Source: Nocardioides jensenii JCM 1364 = NBRC 14755
GTDB lineage: Bacteria; Actinomycetota; Actinomycetes; Propionibacteriales; Nocardioidaceae
Assembly (NCBI RefSeq): GCF_001552535.1
Contig: NZ_BCRJ01000006.1
Span: 1-64,000, forward strand
Direction: 5' to 3'
Length of the DNA stretch: 64,000 nt
Shown: one piece after another, positions 41,813-50,462 of the stretch
Layout of the letters: each line of letters begins with the position of its first letter
Numbering within the stretch: position 1 is the first letter of the stretch
Position numbers and translations under genes: made by a program
Notes under the pieces: generated by a model
What the model saw: only the letters and a program-made list of their open reading frames with translations
Databases searched by the model: none
What the model was told of the DNA's origin: nothing

Positions 41813-42289
41813 TCAGTCGTGGTCGACGGCGGCGATGATCTCCGGGTCGGAGCACGCCCTGGCGAAGGCGTTGATGCGAGCTCGGATCTCACGCCCCAGC
41901 AGCCACTGACCGATCGGCTCGGCGACGAGACGCAGCCATGTGGGGCGGACCGAGTAGGTGTACTTCCAGATCGCCTCGGTGCTGCCGTCCGCGGTCGGCT
42001 TGAACCGCCAGCCACCGCCGAACGAGGCGAAGAACCACGGACCCTTCACCATCGTCATGCCGACGCTGGTCGGCGGCCGGTAGGACGCGTACTGGCTGAT
42101 CATGGTCGGCCCGACCCGCGCCCTGGTCAGGGTCTGAACCCCCTTGTCGGGAGCGTTGGCGCCGTGCAGGAAGTGCTGTTCGCGGATGAACGGGTCCCAG
42201 CGCAGGCGCAGCTCGCCGGTGGTCTGTGACACCGCGAAGGCCGTCGCCGGAGCAACCGGTACGACGACTCGTGCGTTCACCTGGGGCAT
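41813..42289 (-). CDS. SRPBCC (START-like) domain protein
   Basis: A 158-residue polyketide-cyclase/START-like protein: VNARVVVPVAPATAFAVSQT at the start, then RWDPFIREQHFLHGANAPDK, GPTMISQYASYRPPTSVGMT and GGWRFKPTADGSTEAIWKYT, and a helical end (GREIRARINAFARACSDPEI). The fold binds hydrophobic ligands; the substrate is unknown. The ATG at 42289 lies within a perfect 14-bp stem-loop (42280-42313), which could limit translation. Convergent with the DUF3592-like gene. Confidence 0.82.
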   Translation of the reverse strand: MPQVNARVVVPVAPATAFAVSQTTGELRLRWDPFIREQHFLHGANAPDKGVQTLTRARVGPTMISQYASYRPPTSVGMTMVKGPWFFASFGGGWRFKPTADGSTEAIWKYTYSVRPTWLRLVAEPIGQWLLGREIRARINAFARACSDPEIIAAVDHD

Positions 42290-42313
42290 GGCACGAGCCT
42301 GCCATGCCCCAGG
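42280..42313 (-). promoter_or_regulatory. Stem-loop that occludes the SRPBCC start codon
   Basis: CCTGGGGCATGGCA (42280-42293) and TGCCATGCCCCAGG (42300-42313) form a perfect 14-bp stem with loop CGAGCC. In the minus-strand transcript the start codon (42289-42287) is paired in the 3' arm, so folding would hide it. Confidence 0.65.
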
Positions 42314-42378
42314 CGGCCACCTCCGGGGGCGGGCCACCACCGACGAACCTTCGGCGGTGCCCACTGGTGATGACCGGG

Positions 42379-42492
42379 TCAGAGCTCGCTGCGGTCCTCA
42401 GGGGAGCGGGACAGGTTGATGATGGCGGCGAGCAGACCGCCCCAGATGACCGCCATGGCCAGGATCATGAGGACGATCGCCTCGGTGCTCAT
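42379..42492 (-). CDS. metS: MetS: small subunit of methionine/alanine NSS importer
   Basis: A 37-residue single-helix protein: MSTEAIVLMILAMAVIWGGL then LAAIINLSRSPEDRSEL. The MAVIWGGL core and the LAAIINL end match MetS, the short partner needed for MetP-type sodium-coupled amino acid uptake in Corynebacterium. Its ATG overlaps the stop of the transporter gene by 4 bp (ATGA), the standard metPS arrangement. Confidence 0.9.
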   Translation of the reverse strand: MSTEAIVLMILAMAVIWGGLLAAIINLSRSPEDRSEL

Positions 42493-44087
42493 CGGTTCTC
42501 CTCCACGGTCTGGTCAACGGCAACGGGGATCTCGAGGCTGGTCTCGGGGCGCCACTTCACCAGTGAGGCGACCACGCCGCTGATGATCACGGCGGCGACC
42601 ACGCCCCAGCCGAAGGTGCCCACCATCCAGTCCGGATAGTCGGTGTCGGGCAGTCCGTACTTCGTCTTGACCGTGTCGGTGAAGTCATTGATCAGCACGA
42701 ACGCGAGTGCCAACGGGGTGATCACGGCGATCAGCGCGGGCCACCAGCCACGGATCGGGACCGAGCCGTGGGCGTTGAGGTGCTCCACGAAGTCGGGCAG
42801 TGCCCGGACGATCCAGATCAGGACCACCATGCTCACCACGGCCACCAGCAGGATGCCGAACTTGTTGATGAAGTTGTCGACGATGTCGAGCACGGACAAC
42901 GCGCTCTTCGTGGAGAAGAAGAAGATGCTGATCACCGTGGCCGGCACGCAGACCGCCATGGTGGCGCCAAGGCGGGACAGCTCGAACTTGTCGCGGATGG
43001 CCGAGATGACGACCTCAAGGATGCTGACCAGCGACGTGATGCCGGCCAGGATCAGGGAGAGGAAGAAGAGCAGACCGATCACGACGCCGGCGGGCGCCTC
43101 GTTGATGATCGTCGGGAAGGCCACGAACGCCAGTCCCGGGCCGCCGGTGGCGACCTCGGAGATGTCGACGCCCTGCGCCTGGGCCATGAAGCCGAGGGCT
43201 GAGAAGACGCCGATGCCGCAGAGCAGCTCGAAGCTGGAGTTCGCGAAGCCGACCACCAGGCCGGAGCCGGTCATGTCGGTCTTGCGGCCGACGTACGAGG
43301 AGTAGGTGATCATGATGCCGAAGCCGATGGAGAGCGAGAAGAAGATCTGGGAGTAGGCCGCCGCCCACACGCCCGTGTCGCTCAGTGCGGCCCAGTCCGG
43401 GGTGAAGAGCGCGTTCAGGCCGTCGCCGGCACCGGGCAGGAACAACGACCGGACGACCAGGGCCAGGAAGGCGAGCACCAGCACCGGGATGAAGATCACC
43501 GAGGTGGCACCGACGCCCTTCTGGACGCCGAGCGCCATGATCAGCACGACCGCGATCCAGACGATGACCAGAGGGATCAGCAGGCCGGCCACGAACTCGG
43601 TGCTCAGGCCCTTGGCCGGGTCGGATGCCTGGAGGAAGTCGCCACCGAAGAACGCGTCGGGGTCGTCGCCCCAGCCCTTGTTGGTGGAGAAGATCGTGTA
43701 GCGAAGCGCCCAGGCGAGGATCGCGGCGTAGTAGAGCGCGATCACGAAGCAGATGCCCACCTGCCACCAGCCCAGCCACTCGGTCTTGGAGTGGGTGCGG
43801 GCGAAGGCGAGGGGTGCGGATCCGCGACTGCGATGGCCCATCACGTAGTCGAGCAGCAGGAACGGAATTCCGGCGGTCAGAAGCGCGATGATGTAGGGCA
43901 GGATGAACGCGCCGCCACCGTTCTCGTACGCCTCCATCGGGAAGCGCCAGATGTTCCCCAGACCGACGGCCGATCCGATCGCGGCGAAGATGAAGACCTT
44001 GCGCGAGGAGAAGGCCCCGCGCTTCGCCTCGATCGCCTGCTGGGTCGGAGCTGACGGGGGTTGGCTGGCTGGTGACTGGGTGCTCAC
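42489..44087 (-). CDS. metP: Sodium-dependent amino acid transporter (NSS family, MetP-like)
   Basis: A 532-residue NSS/SNF family transporter with about 12 helices. The signature of TM1 is VFIFAAIGSAVGLGNIWRFP, followed by ENGGGAFILPYIIALLTAGI, the family hallmarks for sodium and substrate sites. The C-terminal end is extended (PDTDYPDWMVGTFGWGVVAA). Coupled by 4 bp to metS, so the likely substrate is methionine or alanine, as for corynebacterial MetPS. Confidence 0.92.
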   Translation of the reverse strand: MSTQSPASQPPSAPTQQAIEAKRGAFSSRKVFIFAAIGSAVGLGNIWRFPMEAYENGGGAFILPYIIALLTAGIPFLLLDYVMGHRSRGSAPLAFARTHSKTEWLGWWQVGICFVIALYYAAILAWALRYTIFSTNKGWGDDPDAFFGGDFLQASDPAKGLSTEFVAGLLIPLVIVWIAVVLIMALGVQKGVGATSVIFIPVLVLAFLALVVRSLFLPGAGDGLNALFTPDWAALSDTGVWAAAYSQIFFSLSIGFGIMITYSSYVGRKTDMTGSGLVVGFANSSFELLCGIGVFSALGFMAQAQGVDISEVATGGPGLAFVAFPTIINEAPAGVVIGLLFFLSLILAGITSLVSILEVVISAIRDKFELSRLGATMAVCVPATVISIFFFSTKSALSVLDIVDNFINKFGILLVAVVSMVVLIWIVRALPDFVEHLNAHGSVPIRGWWPALIAVITPLALAFVLINDFTDTVKTKYGLPDTDYPDWMVGTFGWGVVAAVIISGVVASLVKWRPETSLEIPVAVDQTVEENR

Positions 44088-44196
44088 TGGCGGTTCCTTC
44101 CGGGCTCGAATGGGTGGCTCGAGATCCAGGCCAGCATGCTAGGGAACTGTGACCGGCGCCACTTTGCGTCGTACCTGCGGGTAGGTGTAGACGCGC

Positions 44197-44235
44197 GACA
44201 GGGCCGCCCCCGCGTCGTGCGGGAACGGCCCTGTC
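44197..44235 (-). terminator. Hairpin after the MMPL transporter gene
   Basis: GACAGGGCCG (44197-44206) and CGGCCCTGTC (44226-44235) form a perfect 10-bp stem, with its right arm ending 19 bases past the mmpL stop. No T-run, as usual in high-GC genomes. Confidence 0.6.
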
Positions 44236-44254
44236 ATGGAAGGCGCTGACCGGC

Positions 44255-46609
44255 TCAGGCGTTGACCAGCTCGCGGTCCTCGTCGCCGCCGTCGAGCACG
44301 TCCTGCTTCAGGTGCGGGCGGTGCAGGTTCTCGCCCTCGACGTCCACGTTCGGCAGGATGCGGTCCAACCACCTCGGCAGGTACCAGGCCTTCTCGCCGA
44401 GCAGGTACATCACCGCGGGGATCAGCGTCATGCGTACGACGAACGCGTCGAAGATGACCGCGACGGCGAGCGCGAAGCCCATCGACTTGATGATCGGGTC
44501 GTCCTGCAGCATGAAGGCGGCGAAGACGGCGGTCATGATGACGGCGGCCGCGGCCACGACGCGGGCCGAGTTGCGGAAGCCGTCGATGACGGACTCGCGC
44601 GGGTCGGCGCCGTGCACGTGGGCTTCCCGGATGCGGGTGACCAGGAAGACCTGGTAGTCCATCGCGAGCCCGAAGACCACTCCGATCAGGAAGATCGGCA
44701 TGAAGCTCACGATCGGCTGGCCCTCCATGATGCCGAAGGCGCCCTCCTGGAAGACCGCGACCGTTGCGCCGAGGGTGGCCAGCACCGAGAGCAGGAAGCC
44801 CAGGGTGGCGGTCAGCGGGACGAGGATCGACCGGAAGACCAGCATCAGCAGGATGAACGCGAGACCGATGACGACCGAGAGGTAGATCGGCAGCGCGTCG
44901 GCGAGCCGCTCGGACACGTCTGCGGTGATCGCGGTCAGGCCGGTGACGCCCGTGGTCGCGCCGGTCTGCTCCTCGATGTCGGACTGACCGGCACGCAGAT
45001 CGGCGAGCAGGTCCTCGGTGGCAACCTCGTCGGGCCCGGAGGCCGGGATCACCATGACCATCGCGCCGGTGCCGTCCTCGTTGACCTGGGCGACCGAGGC
45101 GTTGACGACCTCGTCGCCACCGACCTTCTTGGCCCACTCGGCGACGTCGCCGAACGTCTGCTGGCGAGCGTCGGCGGCGACGTCGGTGGCGTCGACGACG
45201 AGCAGCATCGGGGCTTCGCGGCCGGGACCGAAGTTCTCGGTGAGCAGGTCGGAGGCCTTGCGCTGCGTGGTGTCGGTCGAGGAGGTGCTGTCGGTCGGGA
45301 ACGCGAGGTGCAGGTTCTTCAGCGGCACGGCGAGGGCGCCGAGTGCCACGACCACGAGCAGCACGACCGCTACCGGACGCTTGCCCATGAGCCGGGCCCA
45401 GCGCACACCGTTGTTGACGATCTTGCCGTCGGCGTCGCGCTTGGGGTTGTACTTGCGCACCCGGCCACCGAACGCCTTCGACTTGAGCAGGCCGAGCACG
45501 GCCGGGAGCAGGGTCAGCGCGACCAGCACCGCGATCAGGACCGTGGCAGCGGCCGCGAGGCCCATGGCGGTCAGGAACGGGATGCGTACGACGGCCAGGG
45601 CGGCCAGCGCGATCAGCACGGTGAGGCCGGCGAAGACCACGGCCGAGCCGGCGGTTCCGACCGAGATGCCGACCGCTTCCTCACGGTCCTCGGTGTGGTG
45701 CAGCTCGGTTCGATAGCGGGCCAGGATGAACAGCGCGTAGTCGATGCCGACGGCGAGGCCGATCATCGTGGCCAGCATCGGGGTCGAGGAGCCGATGTCC
45801 ATGAAGGCGGTCATCGCCGTGATGCCGGTGATCCCGAGTCCGACACCCCACATGGCGGTGACGATCGGCAGGCCGGCGCCGACGAGCGAGCCGAAGGTCA
45901 GGATCAGGACGAGCAGGGCCAGGCCGATGCCGATCAGCTCGGACGCGCCTCCGGGCGGGGCCATCGAGCTCATGCCGGCGCCGTTGGCCTCGACGGTGAG
46001 GCCGGCGTCGCGGGCCTTGTCCATCGAGTCCTTGACGGCGTCCTGGGTGGCGACCTTGACGTCCATCGGGGTCTCGACGTCGAAGTCGAAGGTGATCACG
46101 CCGACGCGGCTGTCGTCGCTGAGCGGCAGCATCGTCGCCATGCCCTCGAGCTGGGCGTCGGTGCTCGTGGCGGCCTCCGCCTTCGACGCGCCGCCCTCGA
46201 CGGCAGCGTCGATCATCTGCTGGCGCTGGCCGTCCATCGCGGCCACCGGGTTCACCGGTGCCGTCGGGCTCGTCGCGTCGGGCATCTGCGGGTTGTCGGC
46301 CAGGTCCGTGACCAGGGCGTCGACCGCGTCGGCGTACTTCTGCTCCTTGAGGGTGTGGCCCTCGGGTGCAGCGACGACGACGCTGACGCTGGCCTGGTCG
46401 AAGGCGTCCACCGAATCGGGGAACAGCTTCTGCTGCAGGTCGGCGGCCTTCTCGGACGGGATGCCCGGGATCGAGAAGGCGTCAGTCATCGGCTTGGACA
46501 TGGTGGCGGCGACACCTGCCACGCCCACCATGGCGATCAGCCAGGCGGCGAGGAAGATCGGCCAGCGCCGGTAGGCGGTCTTGCCGAGTCGGTAGAGCAG
46601 CGTTGCCAT
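44255..46609 (-). CDS. MMPL/RND-family transporter
   Basis: A 784-residue polytopic exporter with two repeats of one helix, a large extracellular loop and five helices. Diagnostic parts include PILVTAMWG-type TM2 region (GAGLPIVTAMWGVGLGITGI), GLAVGIDYALFILARYRTEL (the central Asp-Tyr motif), and in the second half LIGVVFGLAMDYQVFLVTRI (GLAMDYQVFL, the matching Asp-Tyr pair) for proton coupling. Actinobacterial MMPLs move lipids, siderophores or drugs. It lies downstream of a same-strand TetR gene, separated by three 22-bp direct repeats. Confidence 0.92.
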   Translation of the reverse strand: MATLLYRLGKTAYRRWPIFLAAWLIAMVGVAGVAATMSKPMTDAFSIPGIPSEKAADLQQKLFPDSVDAFDQASVSVVVAAPEGHTLKEQKYADAVDALVTDLADNPQMPDATSPTAPVNPVAAMDGQRQQMIDAAVEGGASKAEAATSTDAQLEGMATMLPLSDDSRVGVITFDFDVETPMDVKVATQDAVKDSMDKARDAGLTVEANGAGMSSMAPPGGASELIGIGLALLVLILTFGSLVGAGLPIVTAMWGVGLGITGITAMTAFMDIGSSTPMLATMIGLAVGIDYALFILARYRTELHHTEDREEAVGISVGTAGSAVVFAGLTVLIALAALAVVRIPFLTAMGLAAAATVLIAVLVALTLLPAVLGLLKSKAFGGRVRKYNPKRDADGKIVNNGVRWARLMGKRPVAVVLLVVVALGALAVPLKNLHLAFPTDSTSSTDTTQRKASDLLTENFGPGREAPMLLVVDATDVAADARQQTFGDVAEWAKKVGGDEVVNASVAQVNEDGTGAMVMVIPASGPDEVATEDLLADLRAGQSDIEEQTGATTGVTGLTAITADVSERLADALPIYLSVVIGLAFILLMLVFRSILVPLTATLGFLLSVLATLGATVAVFQEGAFGIMEGQPIVSFMPIFLIGVVFGLAMDYQVFLVTRIREAHVHGADPRESVIDGFRNSARVVAAAAVIMTAVFAAFMLQDDPIIKSMGFALAVAVIFDAFVVRMTLIPAVMYLLGEKAWYLPRWLDRILPNVDVEGENLHRPHLKQDVLDGGDEDRELVNA

Positions 46610-46626
46610 GGTGGTGGCTCCTGTGG

Positions 46627-46692
46627 GTGGGATGGCGGGATGTGACCCGTGGGATGGCGGGATGTGACCCGTGGGATGGCGGGATGTAACAG
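46627..46692. repeat. Three tandem 22-bp repeats upstream of the MMPL gene
   Basis: GTGGGATGGCGGGATGTGACCC occurs exactly at 46627-46648 and 46649-46670, and with changes at its 3' end at 46671-46692. It sits between the tetR stop and the mmpL start, so it could contain repeated regulator sites. Confidence 0.85.
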
Positions 46693-46714
46693 CGTGGGGA
46701 GAGGAGCGGGTGGG

Positions 46715-47329
46715 TCAGGCGAGCAGGTCGCGCAGGGTGGTGAGCGCTTCGACGAAGGCCACGTCGAGCTCGAGCTCGCGGTCCTCGTTGGCGAGGACGT
46801 CGTTGAGGGCCACGCCGTAGAGGCAGGCCAGCATCGAGATCAGGAGATGGGCGCGCCGGGCGCCGAACTCCTTGCCCTCGCGCTCGAGGATCAGCGCGGC
46901 GAACTTCTCGGCCACACCCTCGAAGCGTTCGTGGGCCGCGGCCATCAGACGGTGGTTGGCCTTGACGATCCGCCGGGCCACCTCGGCTTCATCGCGGGTG
47001 AACTCCTTGGTGCTGACCATGTGCACGAGGATCGAGCACAGGTCATCGATCAGGTTGCCCTCCGGGCCGCCTCGGGTGAACTCGGCGAGAACTTCCTCGT
47101 CGACGTCGGGCATGTTGCCCAACACGGCGTCGAGCTTGCCGGGGAAGTAGTTGAACAGGGTCCGGCGGGAGACACCGGCCGCCTCGGCGAGCTCGTCCAT
47201 CGTGAAGCCGTCGAAACCGTGGAGGTCGGTCAGCTGCTGCGCACACACGGTGATGCGGTGGCCCGTGGTCATCTTGCGCAGCGCAAGGCCGTGGGTGGTT
47301 GCCCCGGCGGGATCTGCACTTTCGCTCAT
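46715..47329 (-). CDS. TetR-family regulator, probable repressor of the MMPL gene
   Basis: A 204-residue TetR protein. DNA-binding helices: RKMTTGHRITVCAQQLTDLH, FDGFTMDELAEAAGVSRRTL and FNYFPGKLDAVLGNMPD. The C-terminal ligand domain is normal in length. The ATG at 47329 lies inside a perfect palindrome, which implies autorepression. It precedes the MMPL transporter on the same strand, a typical regulator-exporter pair in actinobacteria. Confidence 0.9.
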   Translation of the reverse strand: MSESADPAGATTHGLALRKMTTGHRITVCAQQLTDLHGFDGFTMDELAEAAGVSRRTLFNYFPGKLDAVLGNMPDVDEEVLAEFTRGGPEGNLIDDLCSILVHMVSTKEFTRDEAEVARRIVKANHRLMAAAHERFEGVAEKFAALILEREGKEFGARRAHLLISMLACLYGVALNDVLANEDRELELDVAFVEALTTLRDLLA

Positions 47330-47352
47330 GAAGTGCAGTTTTGCACTTCATG
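47327..47352. promoter_or_regulatory. TetR operator palindrome
   Basis: CATGAAGTGCA (47327-47337) and TGCACTTCATG (47342-47352) are exact inverted 11-mers with spacer GTTT. A partial third site (GTGCAATTCATTG) follows near 47361-47373. The first arm contains the tetR start codon. Confidence 0.8.
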
Positions 47353-47443
47353 AGGGTGGAGTGCAATTCATTGGTGGTGTGACCTCGCCCACCCGTGAGC
47401 GTGCGACTTGCCGGTAACCCTCGACCGGGAGGATTCTTTGCCC

Positions 47444-48826
47444 ATGGCCGCCACCGCTTCGTCGTACTCGATCACCATGCGCCTCTACACCGCGCCCGAC
47501 CACGGAGTGGTGGGCACGGTCGCGACCGAGCTCGCCCGGGCGGGCGGCGTCGTCACCGCGATCGACGTCGCGGAGTCCAGCCACGACCGGCTGGTCGTCG
47601 ACGTGACCTGCTCGGCAGGCGACGAGGCGCACTCGAAGGAACTCGTCGAGAAGGTCCGCGCACTTGAGGGCGTCGAGGTGCACAAGGTCTCCGACCGCAC
47701 CTTCCTGATCCACCTCGGCGGCAAGATCGAGGTCACCTCGAAGGTTCCGCTGAAGACCCGCGACGACCTGTCGATGGCCTACACGCCCGGCGTGGGTCGG
47801 GTGTCGATGGCGATCTACGAGAACCCCGACGACGTCTCGCGGCTGACCATCAAGGGCAACTCGGTGGCCGTGGTCACCGACGGCTCCGCTGTGCTCGGTC
47901 TGGGCAACATCGGGCCCGGCGCGGCCCTGCCGGTGATGGAGGGCAAGGCCGCACTGTTCAAGAAGTTCGCCAACATCGACGCCTGGCCGATCTGCCTGGC
48001 CAGCCAGGACACCGACGAGATCGTGCGTGCGGTCGAGATGATCGCCCCGGGCTTCGGTGGCATCAACCTCGAGGACATCGCCGCCCCGCGGTGCTTCGAG
48101 ATCGAGGCACGGTTGCGCGAGTCGCTCGACATCCCGGTCTTCCACGACGACCAGCACGGCACCGCGATCGTCGTACTCGCCGCGTTGACCAACGCCCTGC
48201 GCGTGGTCGGCAAGCAGATCGGCGACATCCGCATCGTGGTGGCCGGCGGTGGCGCGGCCGGCTCGGCCATCGTGACGCTGCTCCTCGCCGGCGGAGCCAA
48301 GGACGTCAGCGTGTGGGACCGCGAGGGCCTGCTCTGCCGCGACGACACCGCGCTCTCACCGGCCAAGGCCGATCTGGCCGCGCGCACCAACCCGCACCTG
48401 CGGCGCGGTGACCTGCAGGCCGCGCTCGACGGCGCCGACGTCTTCATCGGCGTCTCGGGGCCGGGTGTGCTGAAGCCCGAGTGGATCAGCACGATGAACG
48501 AGGGCTCGATCGTCTTCGCCCTGGCCAACCCGGACCCCGAGGTCGACCCGGCCGAGGCCGCCAAGTACGCCGCCGTGGTGGCCTCGGGCCGCTCGGACTA
48601 CCCGAACCAGATCAACAACGTGCTGGCCTTCCCCGGCGTCTTCCGGGGGCTGCTCGACGCCCGTGCCGACGAGGTCACCACCGAGATGCTGCTGCGCGCG
48701 GCCGAGGCGATCGCCCACGTGGTCACCGACGAGGAGATCCACCCGTCGTTCATCATTCCCAGCGTCTTCCACCCCGACGTGCCCAAGGCCGTGGCCGCCG
48801 CGATCAGCGGCAAGCCGGTCAGCTGA
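47444..48826 (+). CDS. NAD(P)-dependent malic enzyme with ACT domain
   Basis: A 460-residue malic enzyme that converts malate to pyruvate and CO2. An N-terminal ACT-like domain (TMRLYTAPDHGVVGTVATEL, VHKVSDRTFLIHLGGKIEV) precedes the malic domain: DDLSMAYTPGVGRVSMAIYE, AVVTDGSAVLGLGNIGPGAA (Tyr/Lys/Asp active site with MEGKAALFKKFANID), HDDQHGTAIVVLAALTNALR and the NAD site (IRIVVAGGGAAGSAIVTLLL). ATG at 47444 is used; a TTG two codons upstream has tighter ribosome-site spacing. Confidence 0.93.
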   Translation: MAATASSYSITMRLYTAPDHGVVGTVATELARAGGVVTAIDVAESSHDRLVVDVTCSAGDEAHSKELVEKVRALEGVEVHKVSDRTFLIHLGGKIEVTSKVPLKTRDDLSMAYTPGVGRVSMAIYENPDDVSRLTIKGNSVAVVTDGSAVLGLGNIGPGAALPVMEGKAALFKKFANIDAWPICLASQDTDEIVRAVEMIAPGFGGINLEDIAAPRCFEIEARLRESLDIPVFHDDQHGTAIVVLAALTNALRVVGKQIGDIRIVVAGGGAAGSAIVTLLLAGGAKDVSVWDREGLLCRDDTALSPAKADLAARTNPHLRRGDLQAALDGADVFIGVSGPGVLKPEWISTMNEGSIVFALANPDPEVDPAEAAKYAAVVASGRSDYPNQINNVLAFPGVFRGLLDARADEVTTEMLLRAAEAIAHVVTDEEIHPSFIIPSVFHPDVPKAVAAAISGKPVS

Positions 48827-48851
48827 CCCTCCCCGGATGTAGGGCGGGGTT

Positions 48852-48893
48852 GTGGTCGCTCCGCACGCGTTGTGACACCGCGCGAGCGACCAC
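48852..48893. repeat. 10-bp inverted repeat between malic enzyme and padR
   Basis: GTGGTCGCTC (48852-48861) and GAGCGACCAC (48884-48893) flank a 22-base spacer. It may be the malic enzyme terminator or a PadR operator. Confidence 0.5.
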
Positions 48894-48941
48894 GGCACCG
48901 CACACGTGGCGCGGCCGCGGTGAGTGCCTACACTCGGGCGC

Positions 48942-49586
48942 ATGGCCGGCTCCGAGACGCGCATGCTGCTGCTGGGTGCAGTGGCGATGTTCGGGCCGAT
49001 CAACGGCTACCAGATCCGCCGAGAGCTGGTCTCGTGGGAGATCGACAAGTGGGCGCACGTGAACCCCGGGTCGATCTACAACGGCCTGACCACGCTCGCG
49101 CGTCAGGGCCACCTCGAGCGCCACGACCTGGTCGACGGCACCCGTGAGGTCGCGGTCTACGAGATCACCACGAAGGGCCGGGCCGAGCTGTTGCAGCTGA
49201 TGGTGCGCGCGCTCGAGGAGGTCGACCCCTACGACCGGGTCGCCTTCCACACCGCCTTCGCCATGTTGCCCCTGCTCGACCGGGCGCAGGTCGTGCACAG
49301 CCTGGAGGTGCGCAAGCGGGTGCTCCAGGAGACCCTCGACGGCTTCCCTTCTCCGCGCCACGTCGGGCCTGAGTACGGCCCGCCTCACGCCTTCCGGTCG
49401 CTCATGCTCTGGCGCGACTCGGTGGCCACCGAGCTTGCCTGGCTGGCCGCCACCCTGCGCGAGATCGCATCGGGTGCGTTGAAGTTCGAGCAGGGTGAGG
49501 ACTGGGGTTGGGAGCCGCCGTCGGACGACCCCGGCTGGCAGATGAACGTCGACCGCGAGAGGTACCGCGCGCTCCTCGACCGCTGA
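48942..49586 (+). CDS. PadR-family transcriptional regulator
   Basis: A 214-residue PadR protein. Winged helix: RMLLLGAVAMFGPINGYQIR, VNPGSIYNGLTTLARQGHLE and VAVYEITTKGRAELLQL (wing). The C-terminal part is a dimerisation helix domain plus an extra helical region (VRKRVLQETLDGFPSPRHVG). The target is not clear: neighbours are a malic enzyme and an MDMPI-type protein, neither typical for PadR; the DrrAB-type ABC exporter about 10 kb away is the usual kind of PadR target. Confidence 0.88.
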   Translation: MAGSETRMLLLGAVAMFGPINGYQIRRELVSWEIDKWAHVNPGSIYNGLTTLARQGHLERHDLVDGTREVAVYEITTKGRAELLQLMVRALEEVDPYDRVAFHTAFAMLPLLDRAQVVHSLEVRKRVLQETLDGFPSPRHVGPEYGPPHAFRSLMLWRDSVATELAWLAATLREIASGALKFEQGEDWGWEPPSDDPGWQMNVDRERYRALLDR

Positions 49587-49685
49587 GCCCGCGACGAATG
49601 GGAGGTACGACCACGCAGGGGTCGTCGCTGCGCGGGTGCGAAATAATCGCGCGCGCCGGCCTTCGGAAACTGGGACGCTGATGAC

Positions 49686-50426
49686 ATGGCCACCGAGCTC
49701 ACCCAGGCGCAGCACCTCGAAGGACTTCGTGCCGCCCTGGTCGCCTTCACGCGGTACGCCGACCGTGCCGGCCTGCGTGCCTCGGTGCCGACGACTCCGG
49801 ACTGGACGGTGCGCAAGCTGGTCGTGCACCAGGGCATGGTGCACCGCTGGGCCGCGGCGTTGGTGCGGGGCGACCCGGCCGAGCCGGAACGCTACGAGCG
49901 CGAGGGCCAGGCTGCCATCGATCCGCTCGACTGGCTGCGTGACGGCGCCATCGAGGTGGTCACCGCGATCAGCGTCGCGGCCGACGACCTGGCCGCGCCG
50001 GTGTTCCTCAACGACGCCCCGCCCGCGCGCGAGTTCTGGGCCCGGCGGCAGTGCCACGAGACCACGATCCATGCGGTCGACGCGCTCTCGGCGGCGCTGG
50101 GCCGCTATCCGAAGGCCGCCGACACGTGGATCAGCGACGAGGTCGCGCTCGACGGGATCGACGAGTTGCTGACCGGTTTCCTGACTCGCGAGAGGTCACG
50201 CCTGCGCTCGCCGGATCCGATGACGATCGCCGTACGTCCCGAGGGGACGGAGCTCGGCTGGGAGGTCGCGGTGAGCACGAACCCCGCCGTCACCCGACGT
50301 ACGTCGCACCCGCACGGCGACGTCGAGCTGACCGGATCCCCGGTGTCGCTCTACTTGGCGTTGTGGAATCGTTCGGACGAGATCCCGGCGCCGGAGCTCT
50401 GGCAGGATGCGGCCGTCACCTGGTGA
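49686..50426 (+). CDS. Maleylpyruvate isomerase-type mycothiol-dependent protein
   Basis: A 246-residue protein with the MDMPI N-terminal helical-bundle domain: VPTTPDWTVRKLVVHQGMVH (metal His and mycothiol region), AARRQCHETTIHAVDALSAA (in full FWARRQCHETTIHAVD, two further His/Glu ligands) and a C-terminal sterol-carrier-like domain (VTRRTSHPHGDVELTGSPVS). The superfamily uses mycothiol for transferase or isomerase reactions. The substrate cannot be inferred from context. Confidence 0.85.
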   Translation: MATELTQAQHLEGLRAALVAFTRYADRAGLRASVPTTPDWTVRKLVVHQGMVHRWAAALVRGDPAEPERYEREGQAAIDPLDWLRDGAIEVVTAISVAADDLAAPVFLNDAPPAREFWARRQCHETTIHAVDALSAALGRYPKAADTWISDEVALDGIDELLTGFLTRERSRLRSPDPMTIAVRPEGTELGWEVAVSTNPAVTRRTSHPHGDVELTGSPVSLYLALWNRSDEIPAPELWQDAAVTW

Positions 50427-50462
50427 CGAGACCCAGCAGATCCTCGAAGATCGGGAGAATCC

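Noticed and set aside
42300-42364. Longer SRPBCC protein starting at 42364
   Set aside because: The 25 extra residues are Arg/Pro-rich with no homology, and the family N-terminus starts at the ATG at 42289.
44312-46645. 777-codon open frame on the plus strand
   Set aside because: It lies wholly antisense to the MMPL gene, has Gly/Asp/Arg/Gln-rich composition with no domain pattern, and arises from GC-biased codon positions of the real gene.
46627-46692. CRISPR array
   Set aside because: The three 22-bp units are directly adjacent with no spacers, so this is a simple tandem repeat. I saw no CRISPR array or cas gene in the window.
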